Shown piece after piece: positions 1 to 9,486 of a stretch of DNA of 61,231 bases (positions are counted from its first letter, which is position 1; each line of letters begins with the position of its first letter). Source of the stretch: Aquipseudomonas alcaligenes MRY13-0052. GTDB taxonomy: Bacteria; Pseudomonadota; Gammaproteobacteria; Pseudomonadales; Pseudomonadaceae. The translations under genes and the position numbers were made by a program. The stretch covers positions 1-61,231 of the forward strand of contig BATO01000032.1 of assembly GCA_000474255.1 (NCBI GenBank), in the 5' to 3' direction. The notes under the pieces are model-generated. The model saw only the letters and a program-made list of their open reading frames with translations. It was not told the DNA's origin and searched no databases.

Positions 1-1
1 G

Positions 2-373
2 CTGCACACCCCGAGTGCGCCCCGGCCGGTGGCGCCCGCGCCTGCGCCAGGCCGGGACGGCGCCGCCGAACTGCTGGAGATCGCCACGCTGGCCAATGCC
101 GGGCGCAGTGCCGAAGCCCGCGCCGCCTGCGAGCGCCACCTGGCGGCCCACGGCCCCTCGGCAGCGGTGTTCTACTGGCTCGGGTTGCTCTGCGACGTGG
201 CCGGGCAGCAGCAGGAGGCCCAGGACTACTACCGCAAGACTCTCTACTTGCAGCCCGGACACGCCGAAGCCCTGGCCCACCTGGCGGCGCTGCTCGCCGC
301 GCGCGGCGACCTGGCCGGCGCCCGGCGCTTGCAGGAGCGCGCCAGTCGTGGAGTGAACGACCATGATCGATAG
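2..373 (+). CDS. wspC: WspC-like CheR methyltransferase, C-terminal TPR part (truncated by window edge)
   Basis: Only the last ~123 codons are visible; the gene runs in from the left edge. The visible part is Ala/Leu-rich helical repeat sequence of TPR type (for example FYWLGLL, AQDYYRKTLYLQPGHAEALAHLAALLA). In WspC a TPR module follows the CheR methyltransferase domain, which methylates the WspA chemoreceptor and raises Wsp signalling. The methyltransferase domain is outside the window, so the name rests on the TPR tail and on the wspD-E-F-R genes that follow. Its stop overlaps the wspD start by 11 bp, as expected for translational coupling. Confidence 0.8.
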   Translation: MHTPSAPRPVAPAPAPGRDGAAELLEIATLANAGRSAEARAACERHLAAHGPSAAVFYWLGLLCDVAGQQQEAQDYYRKTLYLQPGHAEALAHLAALLAARGDLAGARRLQERASRGVNDHDR

Positions 374-1043
374 CCATACCTTGCGCCTGGACGACGCCCA
401 GGCGCCCATCGACGACTGCTGGAACCGCATCGGCGTACATGGCGACAAGAGTTGCGAGCGTCTGCACGAACACATCCATTGCCGCAACTGCGAGGTGCAC
501 GCTGCCGCCGCCACCCGCCTGCTGGACCGCTATGCCTTGCACCGCGAGCTGGACGAGGAGCAGGCGGCCGAGGAAGAAAGCCTCGGCGAAACCCGCTCCA
601 CCCTGGTGTTCCGCCTTGGCGACGCCTGGCTCGGCCTGGCCACCCGGCAGCTGGTTGAAGTGGCGCCGCAGTCGCTGATCCACTCCCTGCCGCACCAGCG
701 CTCCCTCGGGCTGCTGGGGGTGACCAATGTGCGTGGCGCCCTGGTGGCCTGCCTGTCGCTGGTGGAGGTGCTCGGCCTGGAGCCGGGCCAGGGCGGCGCC
801 CAGGAGCGCCGCGTGGTGCCGCGCATGCTTATCGTCGCCAGCGACGACGGCCCGGTGGTGGCACCGGTGGACGAGGTGGACGGCATCCACGCCATTCCCC
901 TGGGCGCGGTGGTGGAGGCCGGCCGGGGTGCCGCCCAGGTTGCGCGGCCCTTCGCTTCCGGCGTGGTGCAGTGGCGCGGGCGCAGCGTCACCCTGCTGGA
1001 CGAATCGATGTTGCAGCAAGCCATCGCCAGGAGCCTTGGATGA
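363..1043 (+). CDS. wspD: WspD, CheW-type coupling protein
   Basis: A 226-residue CheW-domain protein that would link the WspA receptor to the WspE kinase at the inner membrane. The N-terminal ~75 residues include a Cys/His-containing stretch (IHCRNCEVH). The CheW fold follows, with typical motifs (LVFRLGD near residue 80, LGVTNVRGALVACLSL near residue 120). The ATG at 363 overlaps the end of wspC, and the stop overlaps the next start as ATGA. The order CheR-CheW-CheA-CheB-GGDEF is diagnostic for wsp. Confidence 0.92.
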   Translation: MIDSHTLRLDDAQAPIDDCWNRIGVHGDKSCERLHEHIHCRNCEVHAAAATRLLDRYALHRELDEEQAAEEESLGETRSTLVFRLGDAWLGLATRQLVEVAPQSLIHSLPHQRSLGLLGVTNVRGALVACLSLVEVLGLEPGQGGAQERRVVPRMLIVASDDGPVVAPVDEVDGIHAIPLGAVVEAGRGAAQVARPFASGVVQWRGRSVTLLDESMLQQAIARSLG

Positions 1044-3313
1044 CCCCGGACCAGATGCGTGATGCCTCGCTGCTGGAGCTGTTCAAGCTGGAGGCCGAGG
1101 CGCAGACCCAGGTGCTCGGCAGCGGGCTGATGGTGTTGGAGCGCAACCCGCGCCAGGCCGACCAGCTGGAAGCCTGCATGCGTGCCGCCCACTCGCTCAA
1201 GGGCGCGGCGCGCATCGTCGGCATCGATGCCGGCGTGCGCATCGCCCACGTGATGGAAGACTGCCTGGTGGGCGCCCAGGAAGGCCGCCTGCACCTGCAA
1301 TCCGAGCATATCGACGCGCTGCTGCAAGGCTCCGACCTGCTGCTGCGCCTGGGCTCGGCGGCCGGTGCCGACTGGGCCGACAAGGACGGCCGCGCGGATA
1401 TCGACGCCCTGGTGGAGCGCCTGCAGGCGCTGGCCAGCGGGCAGCGCGTGGCCCCCCGCGAGCCGGTGGCCCGGCCCGAGCCCGCTGCCGAACCCGTGGC
1501 GGCGCCCGTCGTGGCCGCACCCGAGGAAGAACCCGTGGCATCCGCCCCAGCGGCCGGCGAGAACCGTGATCGGGTGTTGCGGGTCAGCGCCGAGCGACTC
1601 GACCACCTGCTGGACATCTCCAGCAAGTCGCTGGTGGAGTTCCAGCGCATCAAGCCCCTGGGGGATTCGCTGCAACGCCTCAAGCGCCTGCAGGCCAGCG
1701 CCGTGCGTACCCTCGACGGCGTGCGCGAGGCGGTGCAGGACGACGCCATGGATGCGGCCTCCCGCGCCATGCTGGCCGAGGCCCGGCAACTGCTGGGCGA
1801 ATGCCAGCAGATGCTCGCCCGGCACATGGCCGATCTCGACGAGTTCGGCTGGCAGGGCGGCCAGCGCGCCCAGCTGATGTACGACGCGGCGCTGGCCTCG
1901 CGCATGCGCCCCTTCGCCGACGTGCTCGCCGGCCAGGCGCGGATGTTGCGCGATCTCGGTCGCAGCCTCGGCAAACAGGTGCGCCTGGATATCGAGGGCG
2001 AGAACACCCAGGTCGACCGCGACGTGCTGGAGAGGCTCGAAGCGCCGCTGACCCACCTGCTGCGCAATGCCGTCGACCATGGCATCGAAAGCCCGGCACT
2101 GCGGGCCGAGCGTGGCAAGCCGGAGGAGGGGCGCATCCTCCTGCGCGCCCGTCATCACGCCGGCATGCTGGTGCTGGAGCTGCGCGACGACGGCGCCGGA
2201 GTTGATCTCGAGCGCCTGCGCACTGCAGTGATCGAGCGTGGTTTCGCCACTGCCGAGACCGGCGCGCGGCTCGACGAAGACGAACTGCTGGCCTTCCTCT
2301 TCCTGCCCGGCTTCAGCATGCGCGAGCAGGTCACCGAGGTGTCCGGGCGCGGCGTCGGCCTGGACGCGGTGCAGCACATGGTGCGCCAGCTGCGGGGCGG
2401 CGTGCGCATGGAGCAGCGCCAGGGCGAGGGCTCCAGCTTCCACCTGGAGGTGCCGCTGACCCTGTCGGTGGTGCGCAGCCTGGTGGTGGAGATCGGCGGC
2501 GAGGCCTATGCCTTCCCCCTGGCCCATATCGAACGCATGACCCGGGTGCCCGCCGAGGCGCTGGTGCAACTGGAAGGCCGCCAGCACTTCTGGCACGAAG
2601 AGCGCCACGTCGGTCTGGTAGCCGCCAGCCAGGTGCTGCAACGCCCCGAGGGCGAAAGCGACGGCGACGGCCTGGCGGTGGTGCTGGTGCGCGAGCGCGA
2701 GGCGCTCTACGGCATCGTGGTCGACCGTTTCATCGGCGAGCGCACCCTGGTGGTGATGCCGCTGGACCCGCGCCTGGGCAAGGTCCAGGATGTGTCCGCC
2801 GGTGCGCTGCTGGACGACGGCACGCCGGTGCTGATCCTCGATGTCGAGGACATGCTCAAGTCGGTGGGCAAGCTGCTCGGCAGCGGCCGCCTGGAACGCG
2901 TCGGCGGCCTGGCCCGGCAGGGCGCGGGCAGCCGCCGCAAGCGCGTGCTGGTGGTGGACGACTCGCTCACCGTGCGCGAGCTGGAGCGTAAGCTGCTGCT
3001 CGGCCGTGGCTACGAGGTGGCGGTGGCGGTGGACGGCATGGACGGCTGGAACGCCCTGCGCTCCGAAGCCTTCGACCTGCTGATCACCGACATCGACATG
3101 CCGCGCATGGACGGCATCGAGCTGGTGACCCTGGTGCGCCGCGACAGCCGCCTGCAATCGCTGCCGGTGATGGTGGTGTCCTACAAGGACCGTGAAGAGG
3201 ACCGGCGCCGTGGCCTGGACGCCGGTGCCGACTATTATCTGGCCAAGGCCAGTTTCCACGACGAGGCGTTGCTGGACGCGGTGGTCGTGCTGATCGGGGA
3301 GGCGCAGGGATGA
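1040..3313 (+). CDS. wspE: WspE, hybrid CheA-type histidine kinase with C-terminal receiver
   Basis: 757 residues. The start is the ATG at 1040 in an ATGA overlap with wspD; an upstream in-frame start at 971 would lie inside wspD and is not used. The N-terminal HPt domain has the phospho-accepting His near residue 51 ([10 protein letters not shown]). The kinase ATP-binding boxes are visible ([30 protein letters not shown]). A CheW-like domain follows, then a receiver domain with its phospho-Asp near residue 684 ([11 protein letters not shown]). By family knowledge WspE phosphorylates WspR and WspF. A low-complexity Pro/Ala/Glu linker lies around residues 130-175. Confidence 0.95.
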   Translation: MTPDQMRDASLLELFKLEAEAQTQVLGSGLMVLERNPRQADQLEACMRAAHSLKGAARIVGIDAGVRIAHVMEDCLVGAQEGRLHLQSEHIDALLQGSDLLLRLGSAAGADWADKDGRADIDALVERLQALASGQRVAPREPVARPEPAAEPVAAPVVAAPEEEPVASAPAAGENRDRVLRVSAERLDHLLDISSKSLVEFQRIKPLGDSLQRLKRLQASAVRTLDGVREAVQDDAMDAASRAMLAEARQLLGECQQMLARHMADLDEFGWQGGQRAQLMYDAALASRMRPFADVLAGQARMLRDLGRSLGKQVRLDIEGENTQVDRDVLERLEAPLTHLLRNAVDHGIESPALRAERGKPEEGRILLRARHHAGMLVLELRDDGAGVDLERLRTAVIERGFATAETGARLDEDELLAFLFLPGFSMREQVTEVSGRGVGLDAVQHMVRQLRGGVRMEQRQGEGSSFHLEVPLTLSVVRSLVVEIGGEAYAFPLAHIERMTRVPAEALVQLEGRQHFWHEERHVGLVAASQVLQRPEGESDGDGLAVVLVREREALYGIVVDRFIGERTLVVMPLDPRLGKVQDVSAGALLDDGTPVLILDVEDMLKSVGKLLGSGRLERVGGLARQGAGSRRKRVLVVDDSLTVRELERKLLLGRGYEVAVAVDGMDGWNALRSEAFDLLITDIDMPRMDGIELVTLVRRDSRLQSLPVMVVSYKDREEDRRRGLDAGADYYLAKASFHDEALLDAVVVLIGEAQG

Positions 3314-4299
3314 GGATAGGGATCGCCAACGACATGCCCCTGGCGGTGGAAGCGCTGCGCCGGGCCCTGGCCCGCGAACCGGCCCACCAGATCGTCTGGA
3401 TCGCCGGCAACGGCGCCGAAGCGGTGCGCTTCTGCCAGGAGGACACTCCGGACCTGGTGCTGATGGACCTGCTGATGCCGGAGATGGACGGCACCGAGGC
3501 GACCCGGCGGATCATGGCCCAGTCGCCCTGCGCGATCCTCATCGTCACCGTGGACAAGGAACAGAACATCCATCGCGTGTTCGAGGCCATGGGCCACGGC
3601 GCCCTGGATGCGGTGGACACGCCCGCGCTGGGCACCGACCACGAGCGCGACGCAGCGGCGTTGCTGCGCAAGATCCAGAACATCGGCTGGCTGATCGGCC
3701 AGCGCGTGGGCAGCCGCGGGGCTCGCGAGCCCTCGTGCCGGCAGTTGGTGGCCATCGGTGCCTCGGCCGGCGGGCCCGCGTCCCTGGCGCAGTTGCTCAA
3801 GCAGTTGCCGGCCGGCTTCGCGCCGGCGGTGATGCTGGTGCAGCACGTCGACGAAACCTTCGCCGCCGGCATGGCCGAGTGGCTGGGCAGCGAGTCCAGC
3901 CTGCCTGTACGCCTGGCTCGCGAGGGCGAGCCGCCGCAGCCCGGCCAGGTATTGCTGGCGGGTACCAATAACCATATGCGCCTACTGCGCAACGGTGAAC
4001 TGGCCTATACCGAAGAGCCCCGCAGCCATGTATACCGCCCCTCCATCGATGTGTTCTTCGACAGCCTGGTGGCGCATTGGCGGGGCGAGGCGGTGGGCGT
4101 GCTGCTCACCGGCATGGGCCGCGATGGCGCGCAGGGGCTGAAGGCCATGCGTGAAAGGGGCTTCCTCACCATCGCCCAGGACCAGGCCAGCAGCGCCGTA
4201 TACGGCATGCCCAAGGCTGCGGCGGCGCTGGATGCGGCCGTGGAGATCCTGCCCTTGCAGCGGATCGCACCCAGGCTCGTGGAGGCGTTCTCGCGTTGA
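3310..4299 (+). CDS. wspF: WspF, CheB-type methylesterase
   Basis: 329 residues: an N-terminal receiver with phospho-Asp 53 ([13 protein letters not shown]) and a C-terminal CheB methylesterase domain. The catalytic Ser lies near residue 152 ([10 protein letters not shown]), with conserved His ([11 protein letters not shown]) and Asp ([10 protein letters not shown]) motifs. It demethylates WspA and so shuts the pathway down; in P. aeruginosa, loss of wspF gives wrinkly, high c-di-GMP colonies. Here the gene looks intact. It overlaps wspE as ATGA and is followed by an unusually long 181-bp gap before wspR. Confidence 0.95.
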   Translation: MRIGIANDMPLAVEALRRALAREPAHQIVWIAGNGAEAVRFCQEDTPDLVLMDLLMPEMDGTEATRRIMAQSPCAILIVTVDKEQNIHRVFEAMGHGALDAVDTPALGTDHERDAAALLRKIQNIGWLIGQRVGSRGAREPSCRQLVAIGASAGGPASLAQLLKQLPAGFAPAVMLVQHVDETFAAGMAEWLGSESSLPVRLAREGEPPQPGQVLLAGTNNHMRLLRNGELAYTEEPRSHVYRPSIDVFFDSLVAHWRGEAVGVLLTGMGRDGAQGLKAMRERGFLTIAQDQASSAVYGMPKAAAALDAAVEILPLQRIAPRLVEAFSR

Positions 4300-4480
4300 T
4301 GGTTTCTCGGGCCGGGGCGCTGCGGTCGGGTCTTGGTGCGTTCGTGCAGCCCGGGGCATCGACGGTGCAAGCCGGGCGGCTCGTTTTTTTGGCGGCGGCG
4401 TACCCGTGCCGCGCATTATCATTGGCCGTGCACAGAGGTTGTCTGCGTGTCGTGTGAGGCCTGTAGGCCTGGAGAAAGTT
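4300..4480 (+). promoter_or_regulatory. wspF-wspR intergenic region, possible weak terminator and internal promoter
   Basis: 181 bp without an ORF, although the rest of the wsp genes overlap. A short hairpin (AGCC-GGGC-GGCT) is followed by seven T at about 4384-4390, which could attenuate read-through. Just after it, TTGGCG (4389-4394) and CATTAT (4414-4419) form a poor sigma-70-like pair with a 19-bp spacer. A good ribosome site (GGAGAAAG) sits just before the ATG at 4481. A separate input to wspR transcription is possible but unproven. Confidence 0.3.
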
Positions 4481-5509
4481 ATGCATTACCCCTATCGCAA
4501 TCAGGCCGAAACGTACTCGTTCACCGAGAATAAGGTGATGGTGCTGCTGGTCGATGATCAGGCGATGATCGGAGAGGCCCTGCGCCGCGCCCTGGCCGAT
4601 GAGGCCGGAATCGATTTCCATTTCTGCGCGGACCCGCTGACGGCCGTCGAGGTTGCCCGGCAGATACGCCCGACGGTGATCCTCCAGGACCTGGTGATGC
4701 CCGGCGTCGACGGCATCAGCCTGCTGGCCGACTATCGAGCCGCCGCCGAGCTGCGTGACATCCCCATCATCGTGCTGTCCACCCGTGACGACGCAGCGAT
4801 CAAGAGCACCGCATTCGCCGCCGGCGCCAACGATTACCTGGTCAAGCTGCCCGACACCATCGAGCTGGTGGCGCGCATCCGCTACCACTCCCGCTCCTAC
4901 CTCGCCCTGCAGCAGCGCGACGAGGCCTACCGCGCCCTGCGCGAGAGCCAGCAGCAGCTGCTGGAAGCCAACCTGGTGCTGCAGCGCCTGATGAACTCCG
5001 ACGGCCTCACCGGGCTGTCCAACCGCCGCCACTTCGATGAGTACCTGGAAATGGAATGGCGCCGTGCCTTCCGTGAACAGACCTCGCTGTCGCTGCTGAT
5101 GATCGATGTGGACTACTTCAAGGGCTACAACGACCACTTCGGCCATATCGCCGGGGACGACGCCCTGCGCCGCGTGGCCGAAACCCTGCGCGAATCCTGT
5201 ACGCGCTCCTCCGACCTGGCTGCGCGCTATGGCGGTGAGGAGTTCGCCATGGTGCTGCCGGGCACCTCCAGCGGCGGCGCGCGCCTGCTGGCGGAAAAGG
5301 TCCGGCGTGCGGTGGAGGCCCTGGGCATCCCCCATGACCTGCCCCAGGACGGAGCCTCGCTGAGTGTGAGCATTGGCGTCTCGACCCTGACGCCCAAGAC
5401 CGGCCAGGTGTCGCTGTTGCTGGTGGACCGCGCCGACCAGGGGCTGTACATGGCCAAGAACAACGGCCGCAACCAGGTGGGGCTGGTAGCCGATACGCCC
5501 GGCGCCTAG
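4481..5509 (+). CDS. wspR: WspR, GGDEF response regulator (diguanylate cyclase)
   Basis: 342 residues. The ATG at 4481 is preceded by GGAGAAAG; the open frame extends further upstream, but that part overlaps wspF and does not resemble the family. The receiver domain has the phospho-Asp at residue 70 ([12 protein letters not shown]), followed by a helical stalk (residues ~145-170) and a GGDEF domain with active-site GGEEF at 251-255. The product-inhibition I-site RSSD is at 242-245. All residues needed for c-di-GMP synthesis and feedback control are present. It is the output of the Wsp pathway. Confidence 0.96.
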   Translation: MHYPYRNQAETYSFTENKVMVLLVDDQAMIGEALRRALADEAGIDFHFCADPLTAVEVARQIRPTVILQDLVMPGVDGISLLADYRAAAELRDIPIIVLSTRDDAAIKSTAFAAGANDYLVKLPDTIELVARIRYHSRSYLALQQRDEAYRALRESQQQLLEANLVLQRLMNSDGLTGLSNRRHFDEYLEMEWRRAFREQTSLSLLMIDVDYFKGYNDHFGHIAGDDALRRVAETLRESCTRSSDLAARYGGEEFAMVLPGTSSGGARLLAEKVRRAVEALGIPHDLPQDGASLSVSIGVSTLTPKTGQVSLLLVDRADQGLYMAKNNGRNQVGLVADTPGA

Positions 5510-5545
5510 CTTTTTGCCTGCGCTCCACACAGACGTGTAGGGGCT

Positions 5546-5586
5546 GTAGGGGCGACTTCAGTCGCCAAGCGGCGCATAGCGCCGCC
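5546..5586 (+). repeat. Short palindromic intergenic repeat, family A, copy 1
   Basis: Two small hairpins back to back: GGCGACTTCAGTCGCC and GCGGCGCATAGCGCCGC. A nearly identical copy in the same orientation is at 18351-18391. It has the look of a REP-type extragenic element. Confidence 0.7.
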
Positions 5587-5617
5587 GCTCTGAGGACCCA
5601 ACAGCATGAGCGCGTGC

Positions 5618-5686
5618 CGTAGGGTGTGCTGCGCATCGCCGCTCGGTGCCTCCGGTGAGCCCCAGGTGCGCGCAGCACACCCTACG
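5618..5686. repeat. Perfect 17-bp inverted repeat with 35-nt loop downstream of wspR
   Basis: CGTAGGGTGTGCTGCGC at 5618-5634 is repeated in reverse complement at 5670-5686. The stem is perfect and would form a strong RNA or cruciform hairpin. There is no T-run after it, so a simple Rho-independent terminator is unlikely; a BIME-like repeat pair or an RNA-stabilising structure fits better. Confidence 0.75.
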
Positions 5687-5813
5687 TCCTGAGTGAGTGG
5701 CGGCTGTATGCTCCGGGGCCGGGTTGCAACTCCCTTCAACAGGCCAAAAGCCAAGCCACGTTCCAAGGGCGTGGATGTTGACTCGCGAACGGTCTACCCC
5801 AGGCAAAAAAGCC

Positions 5814-5845
5814 GGTGGAGGTAAAAAGCGACCTCCACCCTACGC
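5814..5845 (+). repeat. Short palindromic intergenic repeat, family B, copy 1
   Basis: GGTGGAGGTAAAAAGCGACC and following bases form a GGTGGAGGT...ACCTCCACC hairpin. Related copies on the same strand are at 18283-18333 and 21268-21318. No gene is visible in 5510-6000; the rest of this gap shows only repeat-type sequence and the VIT gene leader. Confidence 0.7.
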
Positions 5846-6000
5846 GCCGGTCAGGTCCGCAGGGCTGAACTCGCAGGCGCGAATTCATTCGCGACTGGCG
5901 ATCACCGCATAACTCCACATAAACACCACGGGCCCTGCAAATTGCGTCCACACAGGCCGGCGAACATGTCTGCACGATCCTTTTCCATGGAGTGCACCGC

Positions 6001-8040
6001 ATGTACCGCCCGCCCTTGTCTTCCCGCTCGCCCGGCTGCTGGCTGCTGGCGTTGTTCCTCGTGCTGTTCGGCGTGGCGCCGTGCCTGGCCGAGGAGGCTG
6101 CGGAACGTGGCGAGAGCCCCTATTTCGCGGTGGATAACGCCGAGCCGGGCGTCGATGGCCTGCCGCTGAAGTCCACCCGCGTGGAGGTGCAGGTGCTGGG
6201 GGTGATCGCCGACGTGAAGGTGATCCAGCAGTACCGTAACGAGGGCTCGCGGGCCCTGGAGGCGCGCTACGTGTTTCCCGGCTCCACCCGCGCGGCGGTG
6301 CATGGCATGACCGTGCGCCTGGGCGATCGCGAGCTGCATGCGCAGATCCGCGAAAAACAGAGCGCCCAGCGCGAGTACCAGGAGGCCAAGAGCGCCGGCA
6401 AGACCGCCGCCCTGCTGGAGCAGGAGCGCCCCAATGTGTTCCAGATGAGCGTGGCCAACATCCTCCCCGGCGACGTGGTGGACGTGGAGCTGCGCTACAC
6501 CGAGCTGCTGCTGCCCACCGATGGCACCTACCACTTCGTCTTCCCCACCGTGGTCGGGCCGCGCTACAACGGCGCACCGGGGCAGCCGAGCCACAAGGCC
6601 GAGCCCTGGGTCTCCACCCCGCATCTGGCCGAGGGCGACCCTGGCCGCAGCACCTTCTCCCTGCAGGTGGACCTGCAATCGCCCACCGCCATCGGCGAAG
6701 TCGTCTCGCGCACCCACCGCATCGCCCGCCAGGCCATCGCGGCCCGGCACACCCGGGTGACCCTGGAAGAGGGGCATGAGCCGGGCAACGACCGTGACTT
6801 CATCCTCGACTACCGCCTGGGCAGCGAGGTGTTCGAGAGCGGCGTGCTGCTGTCCCGTGGCGCCGAGGAGAACTTCTTCCTGGCCATGGTGGCGCCGCCG
6901 GCGGCGGTGAAGGCCAGCAGCATCGTGCCGCGCGAATACATCTTCGTGGTGGATATCTCCGGCTCCATGCACGGCTTCCCGCTGGACACCACCAAGGTCC
7001 TGCTGCGCCGGCTGATCGGCGGCCTGCGCCCGGTGGACAGCTTCAACGTGCTGCTGTTCTCCGGCAGCAGCAGCCTGCTGGCGCCGCAGTCGCAGCCGGC
7101 TACCAAGGCCAACATCGAGCAGGCGCTGACGATGCTCGACACCCAGATGGGCAGCGGCGGCACCGAGCTGCTGCCGGCGCTGCGCCAGGCGCTGGCGATG
7201 CCGGCGGATGCGGAGCGCTCGCGCAGCTTCGTTGTGGTCACCGATGGCTACGTGACGGTGGAAACCGAGGCCTTCGAACTGGTGCGCAACAACCTGGGCA
7301 AGGCCAACCTGTTCGCCTTCGGTATCGGCAGTTCGGTGAACCGCGAGCTGATCGAGGGCCTGGCACGGGCCGGGCAGGGCGAGCCCTTCGTGGTGCTCGA
7401 CGACAGCTCGGCGCAAGCCGAAGCCGAGCGCCTGCGGCGGATGATCGACTCGCCGGTGCTGGTGCACCCCAAGCTGTCCTTCAGTGGCCTGGAGACCTAT
7501 GACGTCGAGCCGCTGGCGCTGCCCGACCTGTTCGCCCAGCGCCCGCTGGTGGTGTTCGGCAAGTGGCGCGGCGAGCCCCGTGGCGTGCTGCAGGCCGAGG
7601 GCATCGCCGCCAGCGGCCCCTGGCGCAGCGAAGTGCCGATCGAGGCGGGCAAGGTGCTCGACGGCGACCAGGCGCTGACCCACCTGTGGGCACGGCACCG
7701 CATCGCGTCGTTGATGGACCAGGAAGCCCTGGAAGGCGGCTTCGGCTACAGCCAGCAGATTCTCGACCTGGGTTTGAAGTACAGCCTGCTGACGCCCTAC
7801 ACCTCGTTCATCGCCGTGGACCAGGTGGTGCGCAACCCCGACCCGGCCGGCAGCACCACAGTCAAGCAACCGCTGCCGCTGCCCCAGGGCGTGAGCGCCC
7901 AGGCCGTCGGCACCGCCGAGGCGGGCTCCGCCACCGCCGGCATCCTCGTGCCGAGCACGCCGGAGCCGGCCACCTGGGCGATGCTGGCGCTGGCCCTGCT
8001 GGGCATGGGTTGGGTGACCCGCCGCCAGGTGCGTAGGTGA
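6001..8040 (+). CDS. VIT and VWA domain protein with C-terminal PEP-CTERM sorting signal
   Basis: 679 residues from the ATG at 6001, which has GGAG eight bases upstream; a GTG at 5992 is possible but lacks a site. A signal peptide comes first (LLALFLVLFGVAPCLA). A VIT domain spans roughly residues 40-170 and a von Willebrand A domain roughly 310-480, with the metal-site motif DISGSM starting at residue 318. The last ~28 residues are PEP, then a hydrophobic helix, then RRQVRR, the hallmark of exosortase substrates. The next gene is an exosortase overlapping by 4 bp (GTGA), so this is almost certainly its substrate. By inference it is exported, cleaved or anchored at the inner membrane and exposes a metal-dependent adhesion module. 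Substrate and partners are unknown. Confidence 0.88.
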   Translation: MYRPPLSSRSPGCWLLALFLVLFGVAPCLAEEAAERGESPYFAVDNAEPGVDGLPLKSTRVEVQVLGVIADVKVIQQYRNEGSRALEARYVFPGSTRAAVHGMTVRLGDRELHAQIREKQSAQREYQEAKSAGKTAALLEQERPNVFQMSVANILPGDVVDVELRYTELLLPTDGTYHFVFPTVVGPRYNGAPGQPSHKAEPWVSTPHLAEGDPGRSTFSLQVDLQSPTAIGEVVSRTHRIARQAIAARHTRVTLEEGHEPGNDRDFILDYRLGSEVFESGVLLSRGAEENFFLAMVAPPAAVKASSIVPREYIFVVDISGSMHGFPLDTTKVLLRRLIGGLRPVDSFNVLLFSGSSSLLAPQSQPATKANIEQALTMLDTQMGSGGTELLPALRQALAMPADAERSRSFVVVTDGYVTVETEAFELVRNNLGKANLFAFGIGSSVNRELIEGLARAGQGEPFVVLDDSSAQAEAERLRRMIDSPVLVHPKLSFSGLETYDVEPLALPDLFAQRPLVVFGKWRGEPRGVLQAEGIAASGPWRSEVPIEAGKVLDGDQALTHLWARHRIASLMDQEALEGGFGYSQQILDLGLKYSLLTPYTSFIAVDQVVRNPDPAGSTTVKQPLPLPQGVSAQAVGTAEAGSATAGILVPSTPEPATWAMLALALLGMGWVTRRQVRR

Positions 8041-9383
8041 AGGCCCGCGCGCTGCCGGGCTGGGCCTGGCTGCTGGCGCCGGTGCTGGCGCTTTGGCCGG
8101 TGTGGCTGTGGAGCCTGCGGCGCATGGGCGATGGCTCGGACGACCCCTACGGCGTGGTGGCGCTGGTGGCCCTGCTGCTGGGGCTGTGGGGCGAGCGCCG
8201 CAGCTTCCTGGCGACGCCCCGGCGTGGCTGGCTGCTGGTGTCGCTGGCCCTGGCGGCGCTGGCGATTCTCGGCAGCGCGTGGGTCCCGGCGCTGGGGCGC
8301 GGCGTGCTGGCGGTGCTGGCGGTGATCGCCACCACCCTGGCGCTGCGTCGCCCCGGTCAACCGGTGCTGGCCTGGCTAGGCCTGGGGCTGCTGGCCTTGC
8401 CGATCCTCTCGTCGCTGCAGTTCTTCGCCGGTTACCCGCTGCGCCTGGTCACCGCTGAAGCCAGCCTCTGGCTGCTGCGCGGCCTGGGCCACGAGGTGCA
8501 GCGCCTGGGCACGGCGCTGCAGGTGAACGGGCAACTGGTGATGGTGGATGCGCCCTGCTCGGGCGTGCACATGGCTTGGGTGGCCTACTTCACCGCCTTC
8601 GCCACTGCCGCCTGGCTGCGCCTGGGGGACAGGCAGCTGCTGCGACGCCTGCCGTGGATCGGCCTGCTGGTGCTGGGCGGCAACAGCCTGCGCAACACCC
8701 TGCTGGTGCTGCAGGAGGCCGGGCAATCGAACTGGCCGGCGTGGATGCACGAGGCCACCGGGCTGCTGGTGTTCATCGGTGTCTGCGCCCTGGTGCTGCG
8801 CACCGTGGCGGCGGGGCAGGGCGCGGTGCGGGCGTTGCCCGCCACGACGGCGACCAGCATGGCGCCCTGGCACAACGGGCGCTGGCTGGTGGCGTCGTCG
8901 TTCCTGCTGCTGGGGGTAGGGTCGCTGCTGGGCCGGCCGGTGGCCGAGGCCCGTCCCGTTGCCGCCTTCGTCGAGTGGCCGCAGCGTTTCGAGGGCGAAC
9001 GCCTGCGGCCCCTGGCGCTGTCGCCGGTGGAGCAGCGCTTCGCCGCGCAATTCCCCGGTGCCATCGCCCGTTTCAGCACCGGCTCGCGGGTGGTCACCCT
9101 GCGCCATGTCACGACGGCCACGCGCAAGCTGCACCCGGCGGCGGACTGCTACCAGGGCCTGGGGTATGTGATCCGTGCCATCGCCCTGCGCCAGCGCCCC
9201 GGCAATGGCGGGCTGCAGCGCTGCTTCCTGGCCGAGGGGCAGGGGCCGGCGCTGCAGGTCTGCGAGTACATCGAGGACGCCGCCGGGCAGAGCTTCAGCG
9301 ACAATTCCAGCTGGTACTGGGCGGCGCTCAGCGGCCGCTCCAGCGGGCCCTGGCGGGCGGTGACGGTGGCCGAAGCGCTGTAG
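8037..9383 (+). CDS. Exosortase with fused EpsI-like C-terminal domain
   Basis: 448 residues, GTG start in a GTGA overlap with the preceding substrate gene. The first ~275 residues are a polytopic membrane domain with the exosortase catalytic signature: Cys174 (APCSGVHMAW), Arg219 (GNSLRNTLLV) and His238 (MHEATGLLVF). A periplasmic domain of about 150 residues follows, with a motif resembling the EpsI/DUF3485 family (RKLHPAADCYQGLGY). Exosortases cleave PEP-CTERM tails, often coupled to exopolysaccharide-producing envelopes. No polysaccharide cluster is present here, so this looks like a dedicated one-substrate system. I recall a group called exosortase T of similar build in pseudomonads but cannot confirm membership. 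Confidence 0.85.
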   Translation: MKARALPGWAWLLAPVLALWPVWLWSLRRMGDGSDDPYGVVALVALLLGLWGERRSFLATPRRGWLLVSLALAALAILGSAWVPALGRGVLAVLAVIATTLALRRPGQPVLAWLGLGLLALPILSSLQFFAGYPLRLVTAEASLWLLRGLGHEVQRLGTALQVNGQLVMVDAPCSGVHMAWVAYFTAFATAAWLRLGDRQLLRRLPWIGLLVLGGNSLRNTLLVLQEAGQSNWPAWMHEATGLLVFIGVCALVLRTVAAGQGAVRALPATTATSMAPWHNGRWLVASSFLLLGVGSLLGRPVAEARPVAAFVEWPQRFEGERLRPLALSPVEQRFAAQFPGAIARFSTGSRVVTLRHVTTATRKLHPAADCYQGLGYVIRAIALRQRPGNGGLQRCFLAEGQGPALQVCEYIEDAAGQSFSDNSSWYWAALSGRSSGPWRAVTVAEAL

Positions 9384-9486
9384 TCCGACGCCGGGTCTAC
9401 GGTGGTCGGGCGGGCTGCCCGGCGGGTTTCGAGTCGGGTATACTCGCCGGCTTTTCCGAAAGTTTTGCCTGAGAGCGCTTCCAGCC

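Noticed and set aside
530-3259. 909-codon minus-strand frame across wspD-wspE
   Set aside because: Same antisense shadow pattern; no ribosome site and no family match, while WspE on the other strand has all its motifs.
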